Part shown: positions 25,693 through 34,232 of the stretch, in pieces
How the letters are laid out: each line of letters begins with the position of its first letter
Position numbering within the stretch: the stretch's first letter is position 1
Source: Candidatus Ancaeobacter aquaticus
GTDB taxonomy: Bacteria; Auribacterota; Ancaeobacteria; Ancaeobacterales; Ancaeobacteraceae
DNA: 52,907 bases
Assembly (NCBI GenBank): GCA_030765405.1
Contig: JAVCCP010000081.1
Location: forward strand, 1 to 52,907
Direction of reading: 5' to 3'
Program-made: the position numbers and the translations under genes
Notes under the pieces: generated by a model
What the model was told of the DNA's origin: nothing
Databases searched by the model: none
What the model saw: only the letters and a program-made list of their open reading frames with translations

Positions 25693-26577
25693 TTATTTCT
25701 TACGTGCTTTTATGGCAATATGTGTTCTCTTGCCAGCAAATAGTAGTGGAAAGATATTTCTTGTACTAAGTGACAGTATATTTTTCAAGCTAGATATTAT
25801 TTGAGGTGGAATGTCCCAGTTGAAACTATAAGATTTCTCTATTATAAATCCTGCTTTTTTTAGTAAATAGCAAATTTCATGAATAGAATAAAATCGTATA
25901 TGCGGTCTCTTTGTGGTGTAGCCATCCGGGATGTATCTCTCTACAAGTTCAGGGTCGAGATTTGATTTCCTGCTAAATAGCAATTTAATTATACCATTAA
26001 TATTATGTACATTATTAGTTTCCAGAAAACATACGCCGCCTGGCTTTAAACATGACTTAATAGTATTGATTAGCTTGTAAGGAGTATGTAGATGTTCAAT
26101 AACTTCCATGCAGGTAACGATATCAAAGCGTTCATTGAACGCATTGTCATTTTCCTTATTAAAGCAATAATCAAGCTCGCATGATATAAAATCAATTCCT
26201 TCGCTAAGAAAATAATCTTTAAACCCTAAATCGGATTGGATACATTTAATATTTTTGAACTTTCTTGCTTTACTGCGATAATTTTCCTCGTCTTCAGGTA
26301 AAATTAATCCGGTTCCTGTAAGGTGCATTTGTTTTTTATTAAAATAGATATCCTTGCATAACCTGAGAAAAGTTCCAGGGTATGCGCCAATATCAAGAAG
26401 ATGAGTACCATCTTTCACATCATGGGCAATATTCTTATAACATTCATAATATAATTTTGACCCTGAATAAGCCCGATGCGAATATTTGGGGTTAACATCA
26501 GGATGTTCATCAGTGATGTCGTACACAGTAGGGGTAAAATTATTTAATTTTTTGAGGTAGGCAATATAAGTAAGCAT
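25693..26577 (-). CDS. SAM-dependent class I methyltransferase
   Basis: 294 aa. SAM-binding motif I HLLDIGAYPGTFLRL (residues about 60-75), motif II-III region DIVTCMEVIEHLHTPYKLI, and LKPGGVCFLETNNVHN. Methyltransferase_23/11-type domain. As the last gene of the EPS locus it may methylate a sugar or a lipid-linked intermediate; the substrate cannot be told. It starts 8 nt after lepB, so it is co-transcribed. Confidence 0.85.
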   Translation of the reverse strand: MLTYIAYLKKLNNFTPTVYDITDEHPDVNPKYSHRAYSGSKLYYECYKNIAHDVKDGTHLLDIGAYPGTFLRLCKDIYFNKKQMHLTGTGLILPEDEENYRSKARKFKNIKCIQSDLGFKDYFLSEGIDFISCELDYCFNKENDNAFNERFDIVTCMEVIEHLHTPYKLINTIKSCLKPGGVCFLETNNVHNINGIIKLLFSRKSNLDPELVERYIPDGYTTKRPHIRFYSIHEICYLLKKAGFIIEKSYSFNWDIPPQIISSLKNILSLSTRNIFPLLFAGKRTHIAIKARKK

Positions 26578-26585
26578 AATGTATT

Positions 26586-27212
26586 TTATTCTAGCATATT
26601 GATTCTTGATGGCGGCCAGTACGTTAAAAATGCTTTACCTTTGATATTATTCTCAGGGACAAAACCCCAATAGCGGCTATCTCTACTATTGGCGCTGTTA
26701 TCACCGAGTACATAATAATGATCTTTAGGTATTAAAACTTTTTCTCCAGCTTTGCCAAATCCATTAGAATGAGAACCAACATTGTAGTAGGTGTTTGTTC
26801 TAAAAGTATCAGGAGTGACTAATGGGGTTCCGTTTATGTATAGATGGCCATCTATAATTTCAACTGAATCTCCAGGGAGTCCTACGAGACGTTTGATGTA
26901 ATCCTTATTTTGATCGAGCCCTAGAATTCCTTTTGTTTTAAAAACAATTATGTCTCCCCTTTCGGGTTTTTTGAAATAATAGAGAAATTTGTTAACGAGT
27001 ATCCTGTCTCCACCGCTTTTTGCCCCATGTAAAGTTGGTTCCATTGAGCCAGTTGGAATTTTATATGCTTGAACAATAAAAGTTCTGACAAACATTGCGA
27101 TTATAAATGCGTATATAATTGCTTCTGTGTATTCTTTCACAACCGGATGCCTATGGAAGAAACTCTTTACAGATGCAATAACGCCATTTTTATTTGAAAG
27201 TCTATTATTCAT
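26586..27212 (-). CDS. lepB: Signal peptidase I
   Basis: 208 aa. One N-terminal transmembrane helix (residues 30-48), catalytic Ser56 in PTGSMEPTL, the RGDIIVFK box, catalytic Lys107 in DYIKRLVGLPGD, and the GDNSANSRDSRYWGFVP box. It cleaves signal peptides at the outer face of the inner membrane. Placement inside an EPS locus, between the initiating transferase and a methyltransferase, is unusual; it may be the cell's only copy or a dedicated one. Confidence 0.96.
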   Translation of the reverse strand: MNNRLSNKNGVIASVKSFFHRHPVVKEYTEAIIYAFIIAMFVRTFIVQAYKIPTGSMEPTLHGAKSGGDRILVNKFLYYFKKPERGDIIVFKTKGILGLDQNKDYIKRLVGLPGDSVEIIDGHLYINGTPLVTPDTFRTNTYYNVGSHSNGFGKAGEKVLIPKDHYYVLGDNSANSRDSRYWGFVPENNIKGKAFLTYWPPSRINMLE

Positions 27213-27222
27213 TATAGTAATA

Positions 27223-28728
27223 TCATTCTTTAAATAGGACTTTAAGGTATTCCTGTGTAGTATCTTTTAGTGCACGTTTTGTTATTTCTTCAAGATCATT
27301 GAGATCAAAAGGTTTTTTTAACTCAGCAAAAGCATCATATTTCAGCTCGTCAATCTCTGTTCTTAAATTGCTATGTCCCGTCATAATTATGACGGGAACT
27401 ATATCATCAATATTTTTAATCTGCCTCAATATGTCAATGCCGTCTATTCCTCCTGGTAAAACAATATCAAGAAATACTAAATCAAAATTTGTGTTATTGA
27501 ATGCCTTAAGGGCGTCCTTTCCGGTGGATGCTGCATAAACATTATATCCTTTAGAGCTAAAAAGATCTTTAATCATATCCCTGATATTCTTTTCATTGTC
27601 TACAACTAAAATGTTAGTTTTATCAGGCAATATCCCAAACTTTAGTTTTAACTCTTCTAGATCTTTATTTATTCTATATTTTTCTTTCAGATGCTTTGTG
27701 CCGATTGTCATAATTCCAAGAATAATGAGCAGGACTGAAGATCCAAGAATGAGGAGTAATATTGAATCAAAGATACTTGTACTGTTTCTTAGAACAAGAG
27801 CACAAATCCCCGTGCATATTGCAAGCATATATATAACAAGTACCGCGTGGTGTTTTTTTAAACCAATTGCAACGAGTCTATGTGATAAATGATCTTGCGC
27901 GCAATGTTTAAGTGCTTCACGAAACGTTTTAGTGACTTTGTGATAATGACGACTTATTACAGTAAATAGTATATCGAAGATAGGTATGCCAAGAATAAAC
28001 ACGGGTATTGTAATAGAAATAAATGGATTTGTGTTCCACTCCCCCATTACACTAAGTGACCCTAAGAGAAACCCGATAAAAAAACTGCCGGCATCACCAA
28101 GGAATATTGTTGCTGGCCTGAAATTATATCTTAAAAACCCTAAGCAACTTCCCGCAAGAGCAATGCTTAGCATGCCAAACCACCACTGTTGTGTTTGGAT
28201 CGCAACAATAGTAAAAAAGAATGATGCAATAAATGCCACACCGGGAGAAAGGCCGTCCATGTTATCTATCGCGTTAAATGCGCTTGTAACACCGACGATC
28301 CATAAAATGGTTAAAGTAAGATTGCCTATATAGAAAAAGATATTACCAGCTGGGAATATCTTAAGTATTACACCGAATTGAGCTAATAATATGGTTAGTA
28401 ATACAAGAATGATGAACTTAATCGTTCCAGACAACCCTTTTCTGAGATCATCGATAATTCCGACAAGGAGTGCTACACAACTGCCATATACTATCGCTTT
28501 AAGTGGATTAGAGTAATATCTGGTCAGAACAATAGATAGCACAAAAGGAATGAAGACTGCGATTCCACCCCATAAAGGGACTGAACGTGTATGTATTTTC
28601 CCTTTCCCAGGCTTGTCGTAAATGTTGAATACTTGTGCAAGTTTTCTGATTAATGGTGTAACCAAAAGCGCACATATGAGAGAAAATAAGAAAATAAATA
28701 AATAAGTTTTAAACCAATACGTCGACAT
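27223..28728 (-). CDS. WecA/MraY-family sugar-phosphate transferase fused to a C-terminal receiver domain
   Basis: 501 aa in one uninterrupted frame. Residues 1-345 are a polytopic polyprenyl-phosphate HexNAc-1-phosphate transferase with about ten helices: Asp93-Asp94 (GIIDDLRKG), NAIDNMDGL (155-159), FLGDAGS (Asp212) and the cytoplasmic HHR-region loop DHLSHRL. Such enzymes load the first sugar phosphate on undecaprenyl phosphate. Residues 371-490 are a complete receiver: ILVVDNEKN, phospho-acceptor Asp421 (VFLDIVLPGG), Thr450 and Lys472 (LKKPFD). All switch residues are present, so phosphorylation could control the enzyme. Follows the aminotransferase gene with a 1-nt gap. Confidence 0.9.
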   Translation of the reverse strand: MSTYWFKTYLFIFLFSLICALLVTPLIRKLAQVFNIYDKPGKGKIHTRSVPLWGGIAVFIPFVLSIVLTRYYSNPLKAIVYGSCVALLVGIIDDLRKGLSGTIKFIILVLLTILLAQFGVILKIFPAGNIFFYIGNLTLTILWIVGVTSAFNAIDNMDGLSPGVAFIASFFFTIVAIQTQQWWFGMLSIALAGSCLGFLRYNFRPATIFLGDAGSFFIGFLLGSLSVMGEWNTNPFISITIPVFILGIPIFDILFTVISRHYHKVTKTFREALKHCAQDHLSHRLVAIGLKKHHAVLVIYMLAICTGICALVLRNSTSIFDSILLLILGSSVLLIILGIMTIGTKHLKEKYRINKDLEELKLKFGILPDKTNILVVDNEKNIRDMIKDLFSSKGYNVYAASTGKDALKAFNNTNFDLVFLDIVLPGGIDGIDILRQIKNIDDIVPVIIMTGHSNLRTEIDELKYDAFAELKKPFDLNDLEEITKRALKDTTQEYLKVLFKE

Positions 28729-28729
28729 C

Positions 28730-29770
28730 CTAGGATGATAACAGAAAGGACACTATTTTATCAATTTCTTTTTTCTTTAGCGTGGGATATATAGGAATAG
28801 AATAGACAGTTTTCCACGCGCTCATTGTATTTGTAAAATGATTGTCTGGTAAATTAAAATATTTATGAAGGGGTTTAAATATCGGTTTTTTTATGCAAAT
28901 ATTCTCTTTTTTTGCCCGTAAGACAAATTCATTTTGTTTTCTTTCTATACGAATTAAATATCTGAAATAGTTATTAGATTTATCAGTATTCCTCTCTATA
29001 TATAAAGGGGTGTTTTTTAACTTATTATTATAATATGATGCAATAGTATGTCGCGCGGATATGAAGTTCTTTAGTTGTTTTAACTGTGAAATACCCATTG
29101 ATGCTGAGACATCAGTCATTTTGTAATTATACCGGGTTTTATAAGTTCGTTTTTCATCATAATCACGCATATCTTTGGCAAATTCGTATAGTTTTTTGTT
29201 CTTGGTGAGAATCATCCCTCCCTCCCCTGCGGATGTTATCACTTTTGTTGAATAAAACGAAAACATTGAAACATCACTGAAAGTGCCAAGAGGTCTTTTA
29301 TTGAGAGATGCACCAATTGATTGAGCACAATCTTCTATTATAGGAATTCTGTATTGTGATAGTTTCTCTATCTTTGCTGCATGACCAAAGAGATGAGGCA
29401 CTATAATGGCTTTTGTTCTTCTATTTATTTTTCTCTTAACATCTACCGGAGAGAGGTTGAAATCATCTAGATCAATATCTACGAGCTGTGGGGTAGCTCC
29501 AACATAGTGTATTGCATTCAAGAGAGCAGTGCACACATAACTAGGTATGATTACTTCATCTCCTGGGTGTATATTGCTTGATAATAGTGCAAGATGTAAG
29601 GCACTCGTTCCAGAACTAGTTGCTAATGCATATCTATCAAAGTGTTTTTTTGAGAATAGCCTCTCAAATTCGGTTACTTTTTTTCCTTGTGAGATGTATC
29701 CGGATTTAAGTACATCGTTAATAGCGATAATATCATTTTTACTTATGGTTGGTTTATTATGATTAATCAT
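28730..29770 (-). CDS. DegT/DnrJ/EryC1/StrS-family sugar aminotransferase
   Basis: 346 aa. PLP enzyme of the AHBA/ArnB type: GTSALHLALL (phosphate binding), Asp147 in IIEDCAQSIGA, and Schiff-base Lys176 in FYSTKVITSAGEGG. It converts a keto-sugar nucleotide to an amino sugar. With the neighbouring WbqC-like, PIG-L and formyltransferase genes it probably makes a modified amino sugar for the EPS repeat unit. The exact sugar is unknown. Confidence 0.92.
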   Translation of the reverse strand: MINHNKPTISKNDIIAINDVLKSGYISQGKKVTEFERLFSKKHFDRYALATSSGTSALHLALLSSNIHPGDEVIIPSYVCTALLNAIHYVGATPQLVDIDLDDFNLSPVDVKRKINRRTKAIIVPHLFGHAAKIEKLSQYRIPIIEDCAQSIGASLNKRPLGTFSDVSMFSFYSTKVITSAGEGGMILTKNKKLYEFAKDMRDYDEKRTYKTRYNYKMTDVSASMGISQLKQLKNFISARHTIASYYNNKLKNTPLYIERNTDKSNNYFRYLIRIERKQNEFVLRAKKENICIKKPIFKPLHKYFNLPDNHFTNTMSAWKTVYSIPIYPTLKKKEIDKIVSFLLSS

Positions 29771-29777
29771 AGTCTTA

Positions 29778-30476
29778 TCACTTTTCTATAGTGTTATTAA
29801 GCAAAATATTGCGTGCGTTTTCACCTTCGTTCAACAACAAATCTAAAATTGATAGATCTTTAAAAAAACCATTTTTTTGATATAACTGGTTGTATGTAGG
29901 GGCATTCCACTGCTGTATTTCCATTGATATACCGTTTTGAGAGAAAGCCTTTTCATCAAGATACGTATCAAGTGCGTAAGCACCAGTCAAATAATTGTCA
30001 GCTCCAAGACTTTTACAGATATTGATAAGCCGCTCGGTTGCTGTTTCACCAATGTTTAGTTCCGAGCTGAGTAAAAGTCTTGTGTCTATCTGTAGTTCCT
30101 TTAGAAAATAGTGCAACATAGTGTAATTGATGTCATTGAGCATTACCCATTCTCGGTCATATAGTGATTTAAGAGATCCTTCATATTTGGAAAAATAAGG
30201 TGCTTTATTATAATTCATACAGATCGTATTCCAATGTTTTTTTCTCCAATTTGATTTATTATCTATGTGCACTTCATCAAGGTTCTGTTGGAATTTATTG
30301 TATATTGGAATAGTGAGAATAAGCTCGCCTGTGCTTGATTTAATCTTATTTCTGTTTTGCCAACCATTCTTATTGAATTGAATGTCATCCAGGACGACAA
30401 ACGTGTCACTGAGAGCGATCTTGTGGAAATATCTCAGCCACGGAATATAATGTAATTGGTGTATGCCTAGTATCAT
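29778..30476 (-). CDS. WbqC-like family protein
   Basis: 232 aa, the usual length. The N-terminus MILGIHQLHYIPWLRYFHKI and the segment DDIQFNKNGWQNRNKIK match the WbqC family (HQ-x-Y-PW-L-FF-K pattern), common in O-antigen and EPS loci. The biochemical activity is not firmly established; it travels with DegT aminotransferases and modified amino sugars. Located 7 nt from the aminotransferase gene. Confidence 0.88.
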   Translation of the reverse strand: MILGIHQLHYIPWLRYFHKIALSDTFVVLDDIQFNKNGWQNRNKIKSSTGELILTIPIYNKFQQNLDEVHIDNKSNWRKKHWNTICMNYNKAPYFSKYEGSLKSLYDREWVMLNDINYTMLHYFLKELQIDTRLLLSSELNIGETATERLINICKSLGADNYLTGAYALDTYLDEKAFSQNGISMEIQQWNAPTYNQLYQKNGFFKDLSILDLLLNEGENARNILLNNTIEK

Positions 30477-30496
30477 ATTTTAGCCTCTCAACCCCA

Positions 30497-31222
30497 TTAT
30501 AAGACAAATCTATATGTCATATACGCTTCGGCCGCTTGTACTGATATTTCTCTCCCTCTTACATTTGCAAGATGTTCAACACTTTCTATGCTTCCGTGAT
30601 GTGGCGAAGCTCTTAGTTGAGATTTATGTAGTGAAAGTGCATGCAACTTATCCTTGAGGTGATTACTGATATCGACATAAAAATTAGGATGAAACTTTTC
30701 TCTATCAGTACTCCACGATATTGCAGGATTATCATATGCAATAAATATATTTTGAAATGGTTTATACTCAGGGAGATGAGGCCTGCATGCGGTAAAACAT
30801 ACTCTAAAAACAACTTCATGGTCTTGATTGTATGAAACAGCAGGGACCGCTATCATTGTTGGTTTCACTTTATCAATTGATATTCGAGCATCTTTTTCCA
30901 CTTTTGCGATTAAATCTCTCCGGGGGATATCATCTAATCGTAAATGCACCTGGTCATCGTCAAACAATATCTCATAATCAGTGACATCGAGATATTTCAT
31001 AACACTATCTAATTCGCTTGATCGTTTATCTCCGGTTACTTGTTTATCAACTCCATAGTGCGCTACATTCCCTACGGAAAAGACTATAACATATACTTCT
31101 GCTCCAAGAGACCTCATCCTAGCAATAGTACCTGCACAGCCATATGTTTCATCATCGGCATGTGGTGCAACAACGAGGAGTCGTTGTTTTGAAAGAAATT
31201 CATCTGATACATTCATAGTCAC
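30497..31222 (-). CDS. PIG-L/LmbE-family deacetylase
   Basis: 241 aa. Zinc-binding PHADDE (His21, Asp23, Asp24), followed by GCAGTIARMRSLGAEVYVI. A YNQDH motif later supplies a further His ligand. Members remove N-acetyl groups from GlcNAc-containing substrates. In this locus it could free an amino group for the formyltransferase encoded three genes upstream. Substrate not determined. Confidence 0.88.
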   Translation of the reverse strand: MTMNVSDEFLSKQRLLVVAPHADDETYGCAGTIARMRSLGAEVYVIVFSVGNVAHYGVDKQVTGDKRSSELDSVMKYLDVTDYEILFDDDQVHLRLDDIPRRDLIAKVEKDARISIDKVKPTMIAVPAVSYNQDHEVVFRVCFTACRPHLPEYKPFQNIFIAYDNPAISWSTDREKFHPNFYVDISNHLKDKLHALSLHKSQLRASPHHGSIESVEHLANVRGREISVQAAEAYMTYRFVL

Positions 31223-31251
31223 CTCTCCCTAAATTGATTATTGATATATAT

Positions 31252-32214
31252 TTATTTTTTGTAATAATCTATTACTTTTAGAATCAGCTGCTCTAAATTT
31301 GTTTTTGATTCATACCCAACAGCTGTATATATACGCGTTAAATCAGGACGGCGATAACGCATATCTTCAAAACCCATTTTATATGCTTCATTATAAGGAA
31401 TTAATTTTATGTGCGATTTACTTTTCGTTAATTCTTTTATCTTCTTTGCAAGTTCAATAATGCTTTTATCCTCTTCTGTGCCAATATTAAAGACTTTACC
31501 GATAGCATCTTTACTTTTTACTAATTTCATTATTCCATTAACAACATCGCCAACATAGGCAAAACAACGTCTTTGCCTTCCATCTCCATAGACTGTAATG
31601 GTTTCATTTGACAGTGCTTGAGTGACGAATCGCGGTATAACCATTCCATATCTTCCTGATTGGCGCGGACCGCAGGTATTGAACAATCTAAGAATTATTG
31701 TCTTAAGTTTTTTTTCTCTGTGATAAGCAAATGTCATAAACTCATCAAGTGCTTTAGCACAGGCATAACTCCATCTGCTAATGTTTGTTGAACCCTCTAT
31801 TCTATCGTCATCCTCAGAGAAGAATACTTTTTCATTTTTTCCATACACTTCTGATGTTGAAGCGAGAACAAAAAGTGCATTATTTTTATCAGCGCAATCT
31901 AAAGCAATTTCTGTTCCTCTTACATTGGTAATCATTGATTTAAGCGGATTGTCTATAATGTATTTAACACCTACTGCTGCGGCAAGATGGAAGATAATAT
32001 CTACGTTACGGGAAACTTTTTTCATCAGTTTTTCGTCCATTATGTCCCCGCGTATAAAAGTGCAGTTCTTTTCAGTCTTTATTTTTTTTATGTTTCTGAG
32101 AGATCCTGTAGATAAATTATCAATGATTTTGACTTTAAATCCTTTTAATAAAAGTTCTTCTGCTAAATGGGAACCAATAAAGCCGGCCCCTCCTGTTACA
32201 AGCGCAGTTTTCAT
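31252..32214 (-). CDS. NAD-dependent sugar-nucleotide epimerase/dehydratase
   Basis: 320 aa from ATG 32214, which has AAAGG at good spacing; an upstream in-frame ATG at 32337 would overlap the preceding glycosyltransferase. Extended SDR: NAD-binding TGGAGFIGSHL, catalytic STSEVYG and Y150-A-C-A-K154. It resembles UDP-glucose epimerases and UDP-glucuronate decarboxylases (GxRQSGRYGMVIPRF segment). Supplies an activated sugar for the EPS; which one is undecided. Confidence 0.88.
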   Translation of the reverse strand: MKTALVTGGAGFIGSHLAEELLLKGFKVKIIDNLSTGSLRNIKKIKTEKNCTFIRGDIMDEKLMKKVSRNVDIIFHLAAAVGVKYIIDNPLKSMITNVRGTEIALDCADKNNALFVLASTSEVYGKNEKVFFSEDDDRIEGSTNISRWSYACAKALDEFMTFAYHREKKLKTIILRLFNTCGPRQSGRYGMVIPRFVTQALSNETITVYGDGRQRRCFAYVGDVVNGIMKLVKSKDAIGKVFNIGTEEDKSIIELAKKIKELTKSKSHIKLIPYNEAYKMGFEDMRYRRPDLTRIYTAVGYESKTNLEQLILKVIDYYKK

Positions 32215-32233
32215 GGATGAATCCTTTCTGTTA

Positions 32234-33412
32234 CTATTTATGTAATTTAGTATGCAGTAGTTCTTCATAAAGAGATGCAATGTTTTTAACCATTGTCTCA
32301 ATACTAAAACGTTCGCCAACATTAGCGCGTCCGGCATCCCCCATTTTTGTCCTCATTGCATCAGACTTAAGAAGCTCTATTGATCTCTGGGCGATGCTAC
32401 CTGAATCTCGCGATGTAACTAAAAAGCCATTTACTCCATTAGTCACAATTTCTCTCACGCCACCGACATCTGTTGCTATTATCGGTTTTCCTAAATGCTG
32501 TGATTGCAACAATACTTTTCCCATTCCTTCGTTTAAAGAAGGCAGGATAAAAATATCCATAATAGAAATTAGTTCAGCAATATCAGTGCGTAAACCCAAA
32601 AACAGGACTTTATTAACTATATCTAAATTGTGTACAACTTGTAAAAGTTCATTTTTTGCTGGGCCGTCCCCTACTAAAATTAAACAACAGTTTGGGACTT
32701 TACTACATATTTCCGGCATTGCCTCAATAAGATATTTCTGTCCTTTTATATCGGCTAGCCGGGCAATATTTCCAATGACTAGCGTTTCTTTAGCAATGTT
32801 CAATTCCTGTTTCTTTTTATTTATATCAATGCTAAAGGGATCTTTTCTTATATTTATACCGCTATAAATCGTAACAAATTTGTCAGCAGGAGCAATGTTC
32901 ATCATAACATGTTCTTCTGTTCCCCGATGAGTAAGCGTTATAATTTTATCTGTAAAAAGAGCGGTTATTCTTTCAAAAATAATAAATATATTTGTTATAA
33001 ACGCACTAAAATAACCATAAAATATATGCCCGTGTGGAGTATGAATGATTATTGGTATTCCAGCAAGTTTTGCTGCAAAACGTCCTAATATGCCAGCTTT
33101 CGAACTATGTGTATGAATTATATCATATTTGTTTTTCCTCATCAAATGAAACAATTTGTATAATGCTATGAAATCTTTTATTGGGGCCGGGCTTCTTATA
33201 AGTTCATTGATTACGGTAAATTCTATTTCATTGTCATCTGTGATTATATGCTCCAATGATCCTTCATCACCATCTGAGGGTCCACTGACAAGTGATACAT
33301 CGTAGCGTGTCTTGTCCAGGAGCTTAACAGTATAAAGAGTGTTTTCCTGTGCTCCTCCATGAACAAGGCGTGTTATGATATGAAGCACCTTTATTTTATT
33401 ATTATTGGGCAT
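32234..33412 (-). CDS. GT4-family glycosyltransferase
   Basis: 392 aa. GT-B fold: N-terminal LHIITRLVHGGAQENTL and HTHSSKAGILGR, C-terminal glycosyl_transf_1 domain with IGNIARLADIKGQKYLIEAMP, LVGDGPAKNEL and the nucleotide-sugar-binding PSLNEGMGKVLLQSQHLGKP. Retaining transferase that probably adds one sugar of the repeat unit on the cytoplasmic side. Starts 4 nt after the formyltransferase gene. Confidence 0.92.
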   Translation of the reverse strand: MPNNNKIKVLHIITRLVHGGAQENTLYTVKLLDKTRYDVSLVSGPSDGDEGSLEHIITDDNEIEFTVINELIRSPAPIKDFIALYKLFHLMRKNKYDIIHTHSSKAGILGRFAAKLAGIPIIIHTPHGHIFYGYFSAFITNIFIIFERITALFTDKIITLTHRGTEEHVMMNIAPADKFVTIYSGINIRKDPFSIDINKKKQELNIAKETLVIGNIARLADIKGQKYLIEAMPEICSKVPNCCLILVGDGPAKNELLQVVHNLDIVNKVLFLGLRTDIAELISIMDIFILPSLNEGMGKVLLQSQHLGKPIIATDVGGVREIVTNGVNGFLVTSRDSGSIAQRSIELLKSDAMRTKMGDAGRANVGERFSIETMVKNIASLYEELLHTKLHK

Positions 33413-33416
33413 ATTG

Positions 33417-34217
33417 TTAACCAGGTCGTTTTTCTTTTTGTTGTTTCTTTAATAAATTTCTTTCATGAATTGTTGGCCACTTATACGTGTGAGCTTTTTC
33501 GGGATTCTGTTTTATGAAGGTGCATGATTTATGCTCAATACAATCGAGTGCTTTTACAACTAATTGTGGTCCAATTTGTAGTTTGCGTTTATAAAGAGAC
33601 AGTTCGTTATCATTATGCTTAATATCAATATATTGTTCTATAATTATATCACCCGTGTCTAATGATGCATCTATTGCATGCACGGTTATCCCGCCTTTAT
33701 TTTCTCCGTTAAAAATTTCCCAAAAACATGAGTCAGTGCCTCTATATTTAGGGAGTTTTCCCAAATGAAGATTTATGCAGCCGTATCGTGGTAGTTCGAT
33801 AATATTATTTTTTATAATTCTGGTATTACTCAAAACAATAATATCAGGCATATATTTCTTAATAATATCGGCTGTTTTATCGGAATTATGGTCTTTTACA
33901 ATATAAAAAGGAATCTTCTTATCATAAATGAGTTCCTGTATTGAATAATATGGTGCTGTTTTATTGCATAAGCATAATATGCGTATATACCTGTGTAGTT
34001 TTATCTTTATGTATTCGACTATTTTCTGTAGAACAAAGAGAGACCCATATTTATGAAATGAGTCAATAATCACTGAGTAAACATTCTTTTTCTTTGTAAG
34101 CATACTTGTTCTTTTTTCAGCAATAATTGCAATGAGACTATGATTGCTTTTAAGTATTTGGGCTGCTACACGCGCTCCTGAAGGGCGATCCGTTCTCGTA
34201 AAAAGAATAACGTTCAT
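33417..34217 (-). CDS. Formyltransferase (methionyl-tRNA formyltransferase-like fold)
   Basis: 266 aa. Formyl_transf_N core with the catalytic set Asn149, His151 (INLHLGKLPKYRGTDS) and Asp187 (IDASLDTGDIIIEQ), corresponding to the N-H-D triad of the family. It lacks the C-terminal tRNA-binding domain of Fmt, and its EPS context points to N-formylation of an amino sugar using 10-formyl-tetrahydrofolate. Sugar identity is unknown. Confidence 0.85.
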   Translation of the reverse strand: MNVILFTRTDRPSGARVAAQILKSNHSLIAIIAEKRTSMLTKKKNVYSVIIDSFHKYGSLFVLQKIVEYIKIKLHRYIRILCLCNKTAPYYSIQELIYDKKIPFYIVKDHNSDKTADIIKKYMPDIIVLSNTRIIKNNIIELPRYGCINLHLGKLPKYRGTDSCFWEIFNGENKGGITVHAIDASLDTGDIIIEQYIDIKHNDNELSLYKRKLQIGPQLVVKALDCIEHKSCTFIKQNPEKAHTYKWPTIHERNLLKKQQKEKRPG

Positions 34218-34232
34218 AGAGTAATCTTTCTC

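Noticed and set aside
31252-32337. 361-aa version of the epimerase
   Set aside because: The extra 41 residues overlap the preceding gene and are not SDR-like; the TGGAGFIGS motif follows the ATG at 32214, which has a good RBS.
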